Origin: CAVVJA01 sp963801715
GTDB lineage: Bacteria; Actinomycetota; Actinomycetes; Mycobacteriales; Jatrophihabitantaceae
Assembly: GCA_963801715.1 (NCBI GenBank)
Contig: CAWDGB010000005.1
Location: forward strand, 62,001 to 126,000
DNA length: 64,000 nt
Reading direction: 5' to 3'
A program made the position numbers and the translations under genes. Numbering within the stretch: the first letter of the stretch is position 1; the number at the start of each line of letters is the position of its first letter. Under the pieces are notes generated by a model that was given only the letters and a program-made list of their open reading frames with translations, had not been told where the DNA came from and made no database searches. Positions 25,362 through 34,485 of the stretch are shown here, in pieces.

Positions 25362-26934
25362 TTAAGCGAACGGGACTTTGTCGGGTTGGCAGTGCGTGCC
25401 GGGGCGTGGGGTGATGAGCTTGACGAGGTAGCGCATTCTCGCCTCGTCGATGCACGTACTGGGGATCTGGTAGCTCGGGTGGCCCCAGCCGTCGAGGGTG
25501 AGCAGCACGGCGTTGCCGAGCCGCTGTTCGGCGACCTGCGCGTTGCGGTAGGGGGTGCCGGGGTCGTACCGGGCGCCGACCAACAGGATCGGGGTTTTGG
25601 TCTTCGCGTTCCAGGGCCCGGTGTAGCGGTCGGTGGCGTGGGCCGGCCAGTTCGAGGCGCATGGTGCCCACAGCGACCACCCCAGCACCGGCCCCCACAG
25701 TTTGCCCACGTTGGTGAAGCGACGGATGGCCAGGGGCCAGGCCGACGACGGCAGCCGGGCGGGAGCGTCACCGCATGAGATCGCCGCCGACGTCGTCGAC
25801 GCATGCATCCCTTGCGGTGACAGCGAGAGCCGCGCTTCGGTCTTCAGCGCCGACCCGTCACCGTTGGCGGCGGCGTTGAGGTTCGCCGCGAACTCGGGCC
25901 AGGTGAGCGGCAGCCGTAGCGGGGTGAACGTCGATTGCAGCAGGTCCCCGTAGCTGAGCGTGCCGGGCGGGTTGGCGTGGGGCGCCGGGATCGGCGCGCG
26001 GCGCGCCCGGGCGAACAGCCCGGCCACCCGTTGCGCGACGGTCTGGCCGTGACCGGCCAGCGCACAGCGGCCGGGGCCGGCGCTTTGGCACAGCGCGAGG
26101 AACTGCGCGAAGACCTCGTCAGCCGACGAGACGGAGTTCCCAAGATTCGCCTCGGCACTGGTGGTGTAGTCCACCGCATCGACGATGCCGTCGAGCATCA
26201 TCGCCCGCACCCGGCCCGGGAAGAGGTTGGCGTAGATCTGGCCGATCATCGACCCGTAGGACAGGCCGACGTAGGTGATCTTCCGGTCGCCGACGAGCGC
26301 ACGCAGCGCATCGAGGTCGCGGGCGGTGTCCGTGGTGGTGATGTGCGACAGGAGCGCCCCGCTCACCTCACCGCAGCGGCGGGCCAGCTCGACCGTCTTG
26401 CGCTGGTAGGACGCCGACTCGGCCGGCGTGATAGGAACAAACACCCCGGCCCAGAACCGGTCCTCGGCGGCCTGGCTGGTGAAGCACTCCACCGGTGAGC
26501 TGCGATTCGTGCCCCGCGGGTCCCAGCCCACCACGTCGAAGCGTCCCCCGCCCCACTCGTCGAAGTCCTGACCCGAGTTAGCCACCAACTCGTATCCGCT
26601 CTGGCCCGGTCCGCCCGGATTGACGAACATCGACCCGATCCGCTGCTGGGGTCGACTGGCCAGCCGGCGGATGACGGCCAGCTCGATCTTCGTGCCATTC
26701 GGTTTGGCCCAGTCCAACGGCACCGGAACCATGGCGCACTGGAACTGCTTACTCCGCGCAGCCTCCGGCTCCGTGCACCTCGTCCATGCGATCCCGGGCT
26801 TCTCGCGCCCGGGGCGAGCCATGCGCCGCCGCGGACGGCGTGCTCAGCGACACCGCTATGAGGCCCACCACGGCAATAGCCGCAGCCGCGCGGATCCGAA
26901 GAAGATGACTGCCGCTCGCGCCACTTCTAGCCAT
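25362..26934 (-). pseudogene. Secreted alpha/beta hydrolase (tripeptidyl aminopeptidase type), one frameshift
   Basis: This exported peptidase-like hydrolase is about 520 residues long. The N-terminus is a signal peptide (basic start, then AAAAIAVVGLIAVSLS, ending near SAAAHG). About 40 codons in (near 26815, in a GC run) the frame changes and the mature domain continues intact: MFVNPGGPGQSG, DVVGWDPRGTNRSSPVECF, nucleophile YVGLSYGSMIG, aspartate in VGARYDPGTPY and histidine in DGWGHPSY. This is the SCO/Tap-like family with a C-terminal TAP domain. One indel separates signal and enzyme, so it is either a sequence error or a recent loss. Confidence 0.82.
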
Positions 26935-27170
26935 CACGCCCCCCGGGCAGGCCTAAAGATCAACTAAACATAGCCCACCAGCCGACGTCGAACAAAAAGG
27001 GCACCTCTTTCCGGGCATCCCAGGCGAATCGCTCGCAGGCGGCGTGCCGCCCGGACTCGATCAACTGCCGGGCTACCCCGGCGCTTTCCCGAGATTCACG
27101 ACGGTTCTTCCTACGCGACCGTGGCGATCCGCCCCCGCTCGCCTACGCCAGCTGGGCCGGCTGGGCCGCA

Positions 27171-28268
27171 TCAGCCGCAGTTGCCCGCGTAGACGCGCAG
27201 GTGGTCCCGGGCCGTCTGCTGCCAACTGAAGGCCGGCAGCAGATCCCGCCCGCGACGCGTCAGCTCGGCACGCAGCGTCGCGTCCTCGACGATCCGGCGC
27301 ATCCCCGCTGCCAGCGATTCCGGATCGCCGGCTCGGGTCAGCACCGCCGTCCGGTCGGCGGTGAGGTACTCGCGGAGCACGGCAATATCGCTCGCGACTA
27401 CTGGCAAGTCCGCGGCCAACGCCTCGAGCACCGCCAGCCCCCACCCCTCTTTGATCGACGGGAACGCGAGTGCGTCCGCGCTCCGGTACCACTCGTGCAG
27501 AATCTCGTCGCTCACCGTGCCGGCGAGGACGACATCCTGCCCGAGGCGTAGGCCGAGCGCGGGCAGTCGGGAGAGCGCTTCGGCGCGGTACTGCGCATAG
27601 TCCTGGAACGAATGGCCGCCCACGATGACAAGCGCCGGGCCGGGCGGATGCTCCCGTCCGAGCCGGGCCAACGCTTGAAAGAGAATCGTGCTGCCCTTGC
27701 GCGGTTCGATGCCGCCGACCGACAGGAACACGAAGCGATCGGCCACCCCGGCACGTCGCCGACGCGCATCCCGGCGCGCGGCATCGATGGGCCCGAATCG
27801 CGCGGGGTCCACGCCGTTGTGAATGACAACGGAGTCGACTCCATAGTCGGCCCGCAACCGAGCACGCCACTCCTCGCTCACCACGATGATCCGGTCCGGT
27901 TCCTCGATCGCCTTACGTTGGCACTCGATCAGGGCCGCCGTGCTGAAATCGTCGACGTGGTGGACTGTGCGGAAGACCTGGACCGGCGCTCCGGCGTCAC
28001 GCACCCGGGCCGCGGCGCGCGCGGACATGCAGTCCTGAGTGTGCAGGATGTCGACGTCTTGGGCGGCGATCTCGGCGAGGCCAGCTTCAAGCGCATCGAT
28101 CGAGTTGAAGACCCGCTGCTCCAGTGTTGCGGCGGGCGGCGGTGCCGCTATCACTCGATATGGCGCCTGAACCGCGCGGAAGAATCCGTGATCCGGATCG
28201 CCGAGTGTCACCACCTGAACGGGCACACCGGCTCGAGCCAACTCCTCGGCGAGATACAGCGTGTGCAC
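27171..28268 (-). CDS. MSMEG_0565-type glycosyltransferase (GT4)
   Basis: This is a retaining GT-B glycosyltransferase. It shows VSYSTKPRGGVVHTLYLAEE at the N-terminus, HTQDCMSARAA, VVIHNGVDPARFG, the SVGGIEPRKGS donor-site block and the EX7E region SIKEGWGLAVLEALA. The N-terminal and donor blocks resemble the MSMEG_0565 family that accompanies nitrogen-starvation clusters. The coordinates start at GTG 28268, but the conserved segment RVALVSYSTKPRGG lies upstream in the same frame without a usable start. The expected start is the GTG overlapping the FdrA stop (about 28347), with a one- or two-base frameshift near 28320. It is third in the carbamate kinase-FdrA-GT operon. Confidence 0.82.
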   Translation of the reverse strand: MHTLYLAEELARAGVPVQVVTLGDPDHGFFRAVQAPYRVIAAPPPAATLEQRVFNSIDALEAGLAEIAAQDVDILHTQDCMSARAAARVRDAGAPVQVFRTVHHVDDFSTAALIECQRKAIEEPDRIIVVSEEWRARLRADYGVDSVVIHNGVDPARFGPIDAARRDARRRRAGVADRFVFLSVGGIEPRKGSTILFQALARLGREHPPGPALVIVGGHSFQDYAQYRAEALSRLPALGLRLGQDVVLAGTVSDEILHEWYRSADALAFPSIKEGWGLAVLEALAADLPVVASDIAVLREYLTADRTAVLTRAGDPESLAAGMRRIVEDATLRAELTRRGRDLLPAFSWQQTARDHLRVYAGNCG

Positions 28269-28343
28269 GACGCCGCCACGGGGCTTCGTCGAGTAGCTGA
28301 CCAGCGCGACGCGCGGCCGGTCGGCTCGACTCGGTACCGATGG

Positions 28344-29888
28344 TCACACTGGCCGGGTCGCGACGGTCGGATCGCCCAGCGCAATGGCGGCCGCGACGAG
28401 CGACGCGCGGCACGCGGTCTCCGTCACCATGCAGCCGGCATTGATCAGCGCCTCTCGCTGCGCGCGATAGCCCTGGGGATCGGCTTCCGTGCCGAGGACG
28501 TACGCGACGACCTGCGGACCTCCGTCCGCCATCGCAGCTGCGCAGGCGGGCGCCAGCGTCGCCGCCGGGTCCGGATTCGCCCCATAACCCAGCACCACGT
28601 CGAGAATGATCGCGGCCACCTCCGGGTCAGCGGCGTGCTCGGCGAGTAGCTCCAGCCGGGCCGCGGGGTCGATCATCGGATGCGGGCGCCCGCGGGTGTA
28701 TTCCTCCTCGCCGAGATCCAGGCACTGATGGGATTGCCGCGGAGCCGGGAGTCCCCAAGCCGGATTCAGGGGCGTGTTCGAGTGCACCGCACCGAGAACC
28801 CTCCCGAGGACGACCAACGACTCGTAGCACAAGGTGCCGCCCGAGAACAATCCGCGCACCCAGCGGCGTTCGGGAGCCAGCCGCCTGCGCGCGTCGAGCA
28901 CCGAGGGACCTGCGGTCACAGTCGTGTCCGGTGCCGCCCAGCCGAGCGTGCGCAGCGTTGCCACCACGCCAGATTCGAGCGTGTCGGCGAGTACGGCACC
29001 CGAAGGCGCTGGTGTGGTTGGGTCCAGGCCGATCAGCGCGGCGATAATCGGCGTTCTCCCCGATCCGGCTAGCACCGCAGCGGCGACGTCCGGGCTGGGC
29101 GGTTTCGAGATCACCAGGATGACCTCGGTGGCCGGGTCACGCTGCAGCGCATCGATCGCCGAGCGGGCCATCTCACCGCCGACCTCGGCGGACAGGTCGT
29201 GGCCGCCGAGACCGATGACCTGGCTGACGCCCACGCCCCACCGATCGAGCAACGCCATCGCCTCTTGCGCGCCCGTCCCTGCTGCGGCCACCACACCCAC
29301 CGGACCCGGCTTGACCGCATTGGCGAAGCCGAGGCCCGCGCCACCTAACATCGCCGTGCCTGCGCCCGGACCCATCAGGAGCAAACCTCGGGCGGCGGCG
29401 TAACGCTTGAGCGCTACCTCCTTCGCCACCGATACGTTGTCGCTGAACAGCAGCACGTGCAGGCCGTTCGACAGGGCTTGGTATGCGGCCAGCGCCGCAT
29501 AGTCACCAGGCACGGAGACGACGGCGACATTCGCGGTGGGCGCGAGTAGCCGCGCGTCACTCAGGGAGCGCGGCGCGGGCCGGTCCGTGGGCGCGCCGTC
29601 GGCCGGGGCGGGGACGGCGGCGGAGAAGGCGGCCCGTCCAACGCTGAGCGCTTCGTCGGCGGCCTGCGGGCTGCTCGCCCGGACCACAAGGACGAAGTCG
29701 TTAGCGCCTGCCGACGCTACGTCGTCGGCTGGGACGCCCTCGGCGAGCAACGTCTCGACGTTCGCCGGCGTGGCCATTCCGGCGCTCGCCCAGGCCACCT
29801 CGTCGAGCTCCCGCATCGCCCGAATGCAACGCAGCTGCACCACGGAATCAACGTACGTATCGGGAAACAGGGTGATCGCGACGGTCAC
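28344..29888 (-). CDS. FdrA-like protein (acyl-CoA synthetase/oxamate carbamoyltransferase subunit family)
   Basis: This 514-residue protein resembles E. coli FdrA (AllF). It has succinyl-CoA-synthetase-like folds: a CoA-binding region with NVAVVSVPGDYAALAAYQAL and LLMGPGAGTAMLGG, then VAAAGTGAQEAMALLDRWG and GLGGHDLSAEVGG, and a ligase-CoA domain in the C-terminal half. In E. coli FdrA acts with YlbE (DUF1116) and YlbF in oxamate carbamoyltransferase, forming carbamoyl phosphate from oxalurate. Here the start overlaps the carbamate kinase stop by four bases, and a DUF1116 gene closes the opposite operon. The actual substrate is unknown. Confidence 0.86.
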   Translation of the reverse strand: MTVAITLFPDTYVDSVVQLRCIRAMRELDEVAWASAGMATPANVETLLAEGVPADDVASAGANDFVLVVRASSPQAADEALSVGRAAFSAAVPAPADGAPTDRPAPRSLSDARLLAPTANVAVVSVPGDYAALAAYQALSNGLHVLLFSDNVSVAKEVALKRYAAARGLLLMGPGAGTAMLGGAGLGFANAVKPGPVGVVAAAGTGAQEAMALLDRWGVGVSQVIGLGGHDLSAEVGGEMARSAIDALQRDPATEVILVISKPPSPDVAAAVLAGSGRTPIIAALIGLDPTTPAPSGAVLADTLESGVVATLRTLGWAAPDTTVTAGPSVLDARRRLAPERRWVRGLFSGGTLCYESLVVLGRVLGAVHSNTPLNPAWGLPAPRQSHQCLDLGEEEYTRGRPHPMIDPAARLELLAEHAADPEVAAIILDVVLGYGANPDPAATLAPACAAAMADGGPQVVAYVLGTEADPQGYRAQREALINAGCMVTETACRASLVAAAIALGDPTVATRPV

Positions 29889-30859
29889 GCGATCGCTCCG
29901 GCCCGGTCGTCGGCCGGCACGATCCGGGTACCCACCGACTGGTCGGCCCGGTCCTGGCTGCGCAGCGTCCGCTCGACGAGAGCCGCCGTGGTGATGACCG
30001 CGACCCGACCGCCATGCCGGACGAACCGGGTTGCCGCGCGAACCTTCGGCCCCATGCTGCCCTCGGGAAACTGCCCGTCAGCGAGATGCCGCTCGGCCGC
30101 CGTGGCATCGAGATATGTGACCCGCCGCTGGGACGGCTGGCCGTAGTCCAGCAGCACCGCGTCGACGCCGGTGATCAGGACTAGCGCATCGGCGGAGAGT
30201 TGGTGAGCCAGCTCGGCTGCCGCGTAGTCCTTATCGATCACCGCGTCGACCCCGTCCCAGATGGTGCCGCGACGACCCACCGGGATGCCGCCGCCTCCTC
30301 CCGTGACGACCACGTGACCGGCGTCGAGCAGGCACCGAATCGCATCGATTTCGACGAAGCCCTTGGGCTCCGGTGAAGCGACGACGCGGCGGTAGCCCCG
30401 CCCCGCGTCCTCGGCGATCGTCCATCCTCGTTCCCGCGCCAATCGGGCCGCCTTGTCCGCAGAGAAGAACGGACCGATCGGCTTCGTCGGTCGGGAGAAT
30501 GCCGGATCGGCCAGGTCGACGATGACGTGGCTGAGCATCGCGGCGATGTGGTAGCGACCGCCGCAGGCGCGGTAGAGGGCGATGGCGATCAACGAGCCGA
30601 GCTGGCCCTCGGTCATGGCGCCGAGACTGAACAACGGCATCTCTGGCACCTCGTCGCGTCCCATCTCCTGCTGGATCGCCAGGTTCCCCACCTGGGGCCC
30701 GTTGCCGTGGACGACCACGACCCGCCAGCCGCTGTCGAGCAGTTGCGCGATCGACTCGGCCATCGTGATCGCGTTCGCCCGCTGCTCGTCGTAGGTGCCA
30801 AGCTGCCCCTCTGCGGCGAGGGCATTGCCGCCGAGGGCGACCACTGCGGTCCTGATCAC
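29885..30859 (-). CDS. Carbamate kinase
   Basis: This 324-residue amino-acid-kinase-fold enzyme makes ATP and carbamate from carbamoyl phosphate and ADP, or runs in reverse. Signatures are VALGGNAL at residues 7-14, VVVHGNGPQVGNLAIQQE near residue 48, VVTGGGGGIPV near residue 184, VIDKDYAAAELA, and FPEGSMGPKVRAA near the C-terminus. The GTG at 30857-30859 is the first codon. It leads a minus-strand operon with FdrA and the glycosyltransferase. That makes it the likely last step of an energy-yielding carbamoyl pathway like AllK in allantoin use. No arginine deiminase genes are near. Confidence 0.93.
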   Translation of the reverse strand: MIRTAVVALGGNALAAEGQLGTYDEQRANAITMAESIAQLLDSGWRVVVVHGNGPQVGNLAIQQEMGRDEVPEMPLFSLGAMTEGQLGSLIAIALYRACGGRYHIAAMLSHVIVDLADPAFSRPTKPIGPFFSADKAARLARERGWTIAEDAGRGYRRVVASPEPKGFVEIDAIRCLLDAGHVVVTGGGGGIPVGRRGTIWDGVDAVIDKDYAAAELAHQLSADALVLITGVDAVLLDYGQPSQRRVTYLDATAAERHLADGQFPEGSMGPKVRAATRFVRHGGRVAVITTAALVERTLRSQDRADQSVGTRIVPADDRAGAIA

Positions 30860-30918
30860 GAGCCATCGCTTCCGGTGGAGATCGATCCGGCCCCGGAACG
30901 GGTGCCTCCGTATCGGAT

Positions 30919-30941
30919 ACTATCGGCTTTTGGACGATAGT
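30919..30941. promoter_or_regulatory. Inverted repeat operator in divergent carbamate kinase promoter
   Basis: ACTATCG-N9-CGATAGT is a perfect 7-base inverted repeat between the carbamate kinase operon and the rightward genes. On the minus strand it overlaps a plausible TTCACT-N16-TAGTAT promoter. A related sequence occurs before the ComA-type gene at 34486. Confidence 0.6.
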
Positions 30942-30987
30942 GAACGCTCGATCGTGGGCCGATCCACGTCGTCCAGGAGGTGTGCGG

Positions 30988-31608
30988 GTGCCGTCGACTG
31001 ATGTGCTGCCCGCCGACGCGCAGGCCCGGTTCACCGCGGCCGAGGCCCAGCTTTATCCGCTCGCGCTTGTCGATCCCGACGAGTACGGGCGCGTTATCCG
31101 AGTAGTCGGCCTGCTAGCGGCCGAGCTGCGCACGGAAGCCCCGGACATTGCGACCGTGCTGGGCCTGCGGGCGGAGCTGGTCACCCGAGTGCCGATCATC
31201 GCCGCCGAGGCTGGGCTGACGATAGGCGGATTTCCGCGAGAGACCGTCGCCGACGCAGCGTCGGCCATCCGGTGCCGTGAGCTGCAAGCGGCTCGATCCG
31301 CGACGCGATGGGCAGATCGGCTCGAGGCCGCGCGTTCGGCGGGCGAGGAATGGATTGACGAGGAGCCGGACGCCCAAGCGGCGTGGGCCGGGAGCTACCG
31401 GTTGACTGCCGTACACGTACCTACTGGCACCCGGCTGATTAGTGGCATCGAGGTGGGATCGGCCGGCGCTCCGCCGACCTACACGATCGAGATCGCCCTC
31501 GCGGAAGCCGACGACGCGCCGACGCAATCATCGGTGTACCCGGACCGGGACTCTTGGCTCGCGGCACTACGCCGACTCCGCGCCGATATCTCGGGCCGGC
31601 AGCCGTAG
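30988..31608 (+). CDS. Unidentified island protein
   Basis: This 206-residue protein starts at GTG 30988, 7 bases after GGAGG. It is largely helical in the first half (AQARFTAAEAQLYPLALVDP and VGLLAAELRTEAPDI) and mixed in the second half, ending SWLAALRRLRADIS. I recognise no family and see no metal or nucleotide motif. It lies between the carbamate kinase operon and the radical SAM gene and is read with the latter, so it is probably part of the system. Confidence 0.65.
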   Translation: MPSTDVLPADAQARFTAAEAQLYPLALVDPDEYGRVIRVVGLLAAELRTEAPDIATVLGLRAELVTRVPIIAAEAGLTIGGFPRETVADAASAIRCRELQAARSATRWADRLEAARSAGEEWIDEEPDAQAAWAGSYRLTAVHVPTGTRLISGIEVGSAGAPPTYTIEIALAEADDAPTQSSVYPDRDSWLAALRRLRADISGRQP

Positions 31609-31629
31609 CGTTGCCGGCGGCATCCACGC

Positions 31630-31659
31630 TTGACAGGAAGCCCGACCTTCCGTTTGCTA
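31630..31659 (+). promoter_or_regulatory. Candidate promoter of the radical SAM gene
   Basis: TTGACA (31630-31635) is followed by TTGCTA (31654-31659) at 18-base spacing, about 45 bases before the ATG. This is a reasonable housekeeping-sigma match in a GC-rich setting. It is not proven. Confidence 0.4.
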
Positions 31660-31705
31660 AAAGAGACAACTCGTATCGCGAAGTAAACGGTCCGTGGAGC
31701 GCGCC

Positions 31706-32911
31706 ATGACCTTGACCGGGCGGGGAGTCGTCGAGGGGCTGCTTTCGCCGTCGGACCACGACGCGGACGCTCAAGCCCGCTTGGCGACCTTGATCGTCGA
31801 TCTTCAAGCGCGCGGACTGCGCGTCGAGGTCCCGATAGAGCGGCGCCAGGGCGGGGCCGGCCCGTCCGATTCGGGGATGCTATGGGTCGACGGCTACCCC
31901 GTCACGGTTCCTACCGACAACCGCACCGCCGCGGGCTCCCCGTACGTCCTGAAGTCCGAGGACGACGGTTACGCGATCTTCGACGGCGACCGGAGGCTCG
32001 CCGGTGCATCGAGCCAGCGCCGCCCGCGCTTCTACGACCTGACCACCGAGGACGGGATTCCGTACTGGAAGATCGGCCTGCTGCATCTGGATTCGTTCGC
32101 CAGCACCGTGGTGCAGACCTGCGCGTACTGGGGTAACGACGATCAATGCAAGTTCTGTGGCATCGGAGTATCGCTGGCCGCTGGCCGAACGATCGTGAAA
32201 AAGACTCCGGAGCAGCTTGCCGAAGTTGCCTTAGCGGCCAAGGAACTCGACGGCGCCGTTGATGCGACCCTGACCACGGGCAGTTCGAACGGCGTCGACC
32301 GGGGTGCCCGCTATGTCGCCCGCTGCGGTCAGGCCGTCAAGGCGGCGGCTGGTCTGCCCGTGGAAGTTCAGTTCGAACCGCCGCGGGATCTCGACGTCAT
32401 CGACGAGGTCGCGGATCTCGGCATCGATTCGGTCGGCATTCACGTCGAATCGTTCGATCCCGCCGTTCTGGCCCACGTTGCACCGGCCAAGGCGCGCACC
32501 GGCATCGAGTGGTACTTCCAGGCGTGGGAGCGCGCGGTCGCGCGTTTCGGCGCCGGTCAGGTCTCGACGTACGTGATCCTCGGAATGGGCGAGGACCCGG
32601 AGTTGACCGTGCAGGGCTGCCGTCGCGCCATCGACCTGGGCGTCTTCCCGTTCGTCGTCCCGCTCCGGCCAGTTGCCGGGAGCCTGATGGCGGAGGTCCT
32701 GCCACCCGGGCGCGAGTACACCGAGCGCATCTACCGCCAGGTCGCCCGCTACATGTCTGAACGCGGCCTGGACCTGAGCGCACCCAAGGCCGGGTGTGCC
32801 CGATGCCAAGCGTGCTCGGGGCTCAACGGCGTACAGCGGACACTGCAGATCGGCCGACGGCCGAGCGCCGACGAGGAATCGACCGGCGCCGCCTGGTCGG
32901 AAACGGGTTGA
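31706..32911 (+). CDS. MSMEG_0568-type radical SAM protein (NitD-like)
   Basis: This 401-residue enzyme binds a 4Fe-4S cluster for SAM radical chemistry. The cluster cysteines are C139, C148 and C151 in TCAYWGNDDQCKFCGIG, an unusual CX8CX2C spacing that I associate with this Nit1C-linked family. GGAGPSD near residue 50, TTGSSNGVDRGARY, VQFEPPRDLDVIDEV, GMGEDPELTVQGCRRAIDLG and a C-terminal CARCQACSG (a possible second cysteine cluster) are also present. The ATG at 31706 has GGAG upstream; a GTG at 31694 is an alternative. It is followed at once by the acetyltransferase, the usual nitD-nitE order. The reaction is unknown. Confidence 0.88.
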   Translation: MTLTGRGVVEGLLSPSDHDADAQARLATLIVDLQARGLRVEVPIERRQGGAGPSDSGMLWVDGYPVTVPTDNRTAAGSPYVLKSEDDGYAIFDGDRRLAGASSQRRPRFYDLTTEDGIPYWKIGLLHLDSFASTVVQTCAYWGNDDQCKFCGIGVSLAAGRTIVKKTPEQLAEVALAAKELDGAVDATLTTGSSNGVDRGARYVARCGQAVKAAAGLPVEVQFEPPRDLDVIDEVADLGIDSVGIHVESFDPAVLAHVAPAKARTGIEWYFQAWERAVARFGAGQVSTYVILGMGEDPELTVQGCRRAIDLGVFPFVVPLRPVAGSLMAEVLPPGREYTERIYRQVARYMSERGLDLSAPKAGCARCQACSGLNGVQRTLQIGRRPSADEESTGAAWSETG

Positions 32912-32916
32912 AGCCT

Positions 32917-33651
32917 GTGACCGGCCTCGCCCTGCCGTCCCGCCCGCTGCGCCTAGCATCGTCAGACGGAGCGTGGATCGTCTGCCGCCCAGCGCATGAC
33001 GCCGAGGATCTGGATAAATACCAGAAGATCCGTCACCGCGTGTTTGTCGAAGAGCAGGCCATATTCACCGGCACTGATATCGACGAACGCGACGAGGACC
33101 CGGCCGTGATCCGGCTGCTCGGATACTGCGACGGTGTCGCCGCCGGGTGTGTTCGCCTGTTCGTGCTCGACGAGGCGGCCGGGCTCTGGCAGGGCGATCG
33201 GCTGGCCGTGCTGGCTCCTTACCGAACGCGCGGCGTCGGCGCGCCGCTCGTCCGATGCGCTGTCGCCACTGCCGGTGCGCATGGTGGCCGGACGATGATC
33301 GCCCACATTCAGCTGGCCAATGTCCCGTTCTTCCGGCGCCTCGGATGGGCCGCGGCCGGCGAGCCGGAAGTCTACGTGGGCCGGTCGCACCAGCCGATGA
33401 GCCATCTCCCTGCCGACGCCACAGGACGGAACGGCCGTCATCGCGCAGCTGGCGGGCGGAATTACCTCGCGAGACCGGTAACCGCGGTCGCCGACAAGTC
33501 GAGGACAACCGCACGCCGGCCCTGCGATCGCACGGCCACTTCCGCCGAGTCGTCGATCGCGCCGACCACCGCCGCGGCGAGGTCGCGAGAGTGGAACGCG
33601 GCGACGCATTCGCGGTCGCGGCCCGGTGGGCAGCACAGCAGGAAGGCATAG
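32917..33651 (+). CDS. Sll0786/MSMEG_0567-type GNAT acyltransferase (NitE-like), C-terminus doubtful
   Basis: This GNAT-fold N-acyltransferase shows KIRHRVFVEEQAIFTGTDID, VAAGCVRLFVLD, the acetyl-CoA loop YRTRGVGAPLVRCAV, and IAHIQLANVPFFRRLGW. It starts at GTG 32917, or at TTG 32908 overlapping the radical SAM stop. After about residue 170 the frame runs on for 80 residues of Arg/Ser-rich sequence antisense to the AIR-synthase-like gene, unlike the family. In a neighbouring frame the same DNA reads DGTAVIAQLAGGITSRDR and stops at 33481. A frameshift near 33410 with a natural end at 33481 is more likely. Confidence 0.8.
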   Translation: MTGLALPSRPLRLASSDGAWIVCRPAHDAEDLDKYQKIRHRVFVEEQAIFTGTDIDERDEDPAVIRLLGYCDGVAAGCVRLFVLDEAAGLWQGDRLAVLAPYRTRGVGAPLVRCAVATAGAHGGRTMIAHIQLANVPFFRRLGWAAAGEPEVYVGRSHQPMSHLPADATGRNGRHRAAGGRNYLARPVTAVADKSRTTARRPCDRTATSAESSIAPTTAAARSREWNAATHSRSRPGGQHSRKA

Positions 33652-34448
33652 GCCGGGAAGCACGTCAGCCACGCATCGACTGCCACGCCCGACGGCCGTG
33701 GCAATGCCGCTAGATCGACGGTGGCGCCGAGACCGCTCCACTCCAGCAGCATCGCCAGTGAGCCGATCAGGCCGGCCATGCTCACGTCCTTGGCGGCGAC
33801 GCATGCTCCCGACGCCGCGATAGCCGGAAGCAGCCGGACATCGCCTGCCATCCGATGTGCCCGCTGGTCGAACGAACGGAAGAACGGAAAGTCCGGGCGC
33901 ATCGCTCCGTCGAGGCACGCGGCGACGATCAGACTCTGGCCGACCGCAACTCGTGTCGATGACAGGACGGCGCCCACGCGCCCGATGCCGAAGGCGGACA
34001 GGGCCGGAACGCCGGTGTGGATCGTCAAGTGGCCGCCGACCAGCGGTACGTCGTACCAGGCCGCGGCGTCTCTCATCCCCCGTAACGCGTCGCGCGCAAG
34101 ATCGGCGCTCCCGACAACCGTGTCGACGATGCCGAGCGGCGTGGCCCCCATCGCCACCAAATCGTTCACGTTCGTGAGAACTGCAGCCACGCCCGCGCCG
34201 TAGGGGTCAGCCGCCACGAACGCAGGCAACAGTGCCTCGCCGCACGCGACGACACGAGCGGGATCATGGGATGCCGCGCGGCCTAGATCGATGACCGCGC
34301 CGTCGTCGCCCGGCCCCTCGATCCACCCGTGCCGGCCGAGAATCTCGCTGACCAGCCCGATTTCGGCCTTGGCTCGCAGCGCCGGATGGGAACGAAGATG
34401 CGCGGCGAGCGATTCCAATTCGCCAGCGGCAGAGGGATCGACGACCAT
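33462..34448 (-). CDS. Sll0787-type AIR synthase-like protein (NitF-like)
   Basis: This 328-residue protein belongs to the PurM/SelD/HypE ATP-binding fold, Sll0787 branch. It shows GPGDDGAVIDLG near residue 45, VLTNVNDLVAMGATPLGIVD near residue 90, a VGGHLTIHTGVPALS block, and KDVSMAGLIGSLAMLLEWSG in the second half. In Nit1C clusters it sits next to the GNAT and radical SAM genes, as here, but in this window it is on the opposite strand. PurM-fold proteins activate a substrate with ATP; what this branch acts on is unknown. It is divergent from the ComA-type gene, with 57 bases between starts. Confidence 0.87.
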   Translation of the reverse strand: MVVDPSAAGELESLAAHLRSHPALRAKAEIGLVSEILGRHGWIEGPGDDGAVIDLGRAASHDPARVVACGEALLPAFVAADPYGAGVAAVLTNVNDLVAMGATPLGIVDTVVGSADLARDALRGMRDAAAWYDVPLVGGHLTIHTGVPALSAFGIGRVGAVLSSTRVAVGQSLIVAACLDGAMRPDFPFFRSFDQRAHRMAGDVRLLPAIAASGACVAAKDVSMAGLIGSLAMLLEWSGLGATVDLAALPRPSGVAVDAWLTCFPAYAFLLCCPPGRDRECVAAFHSRDLAAAVVGAIDDSAEVAVRSQGRRAVVLDLSATAVTGLAR

Positions 34449-34485
34449 GCTGGCTCCCCGGCGACCGCGCCGACCGATGCCCGTG

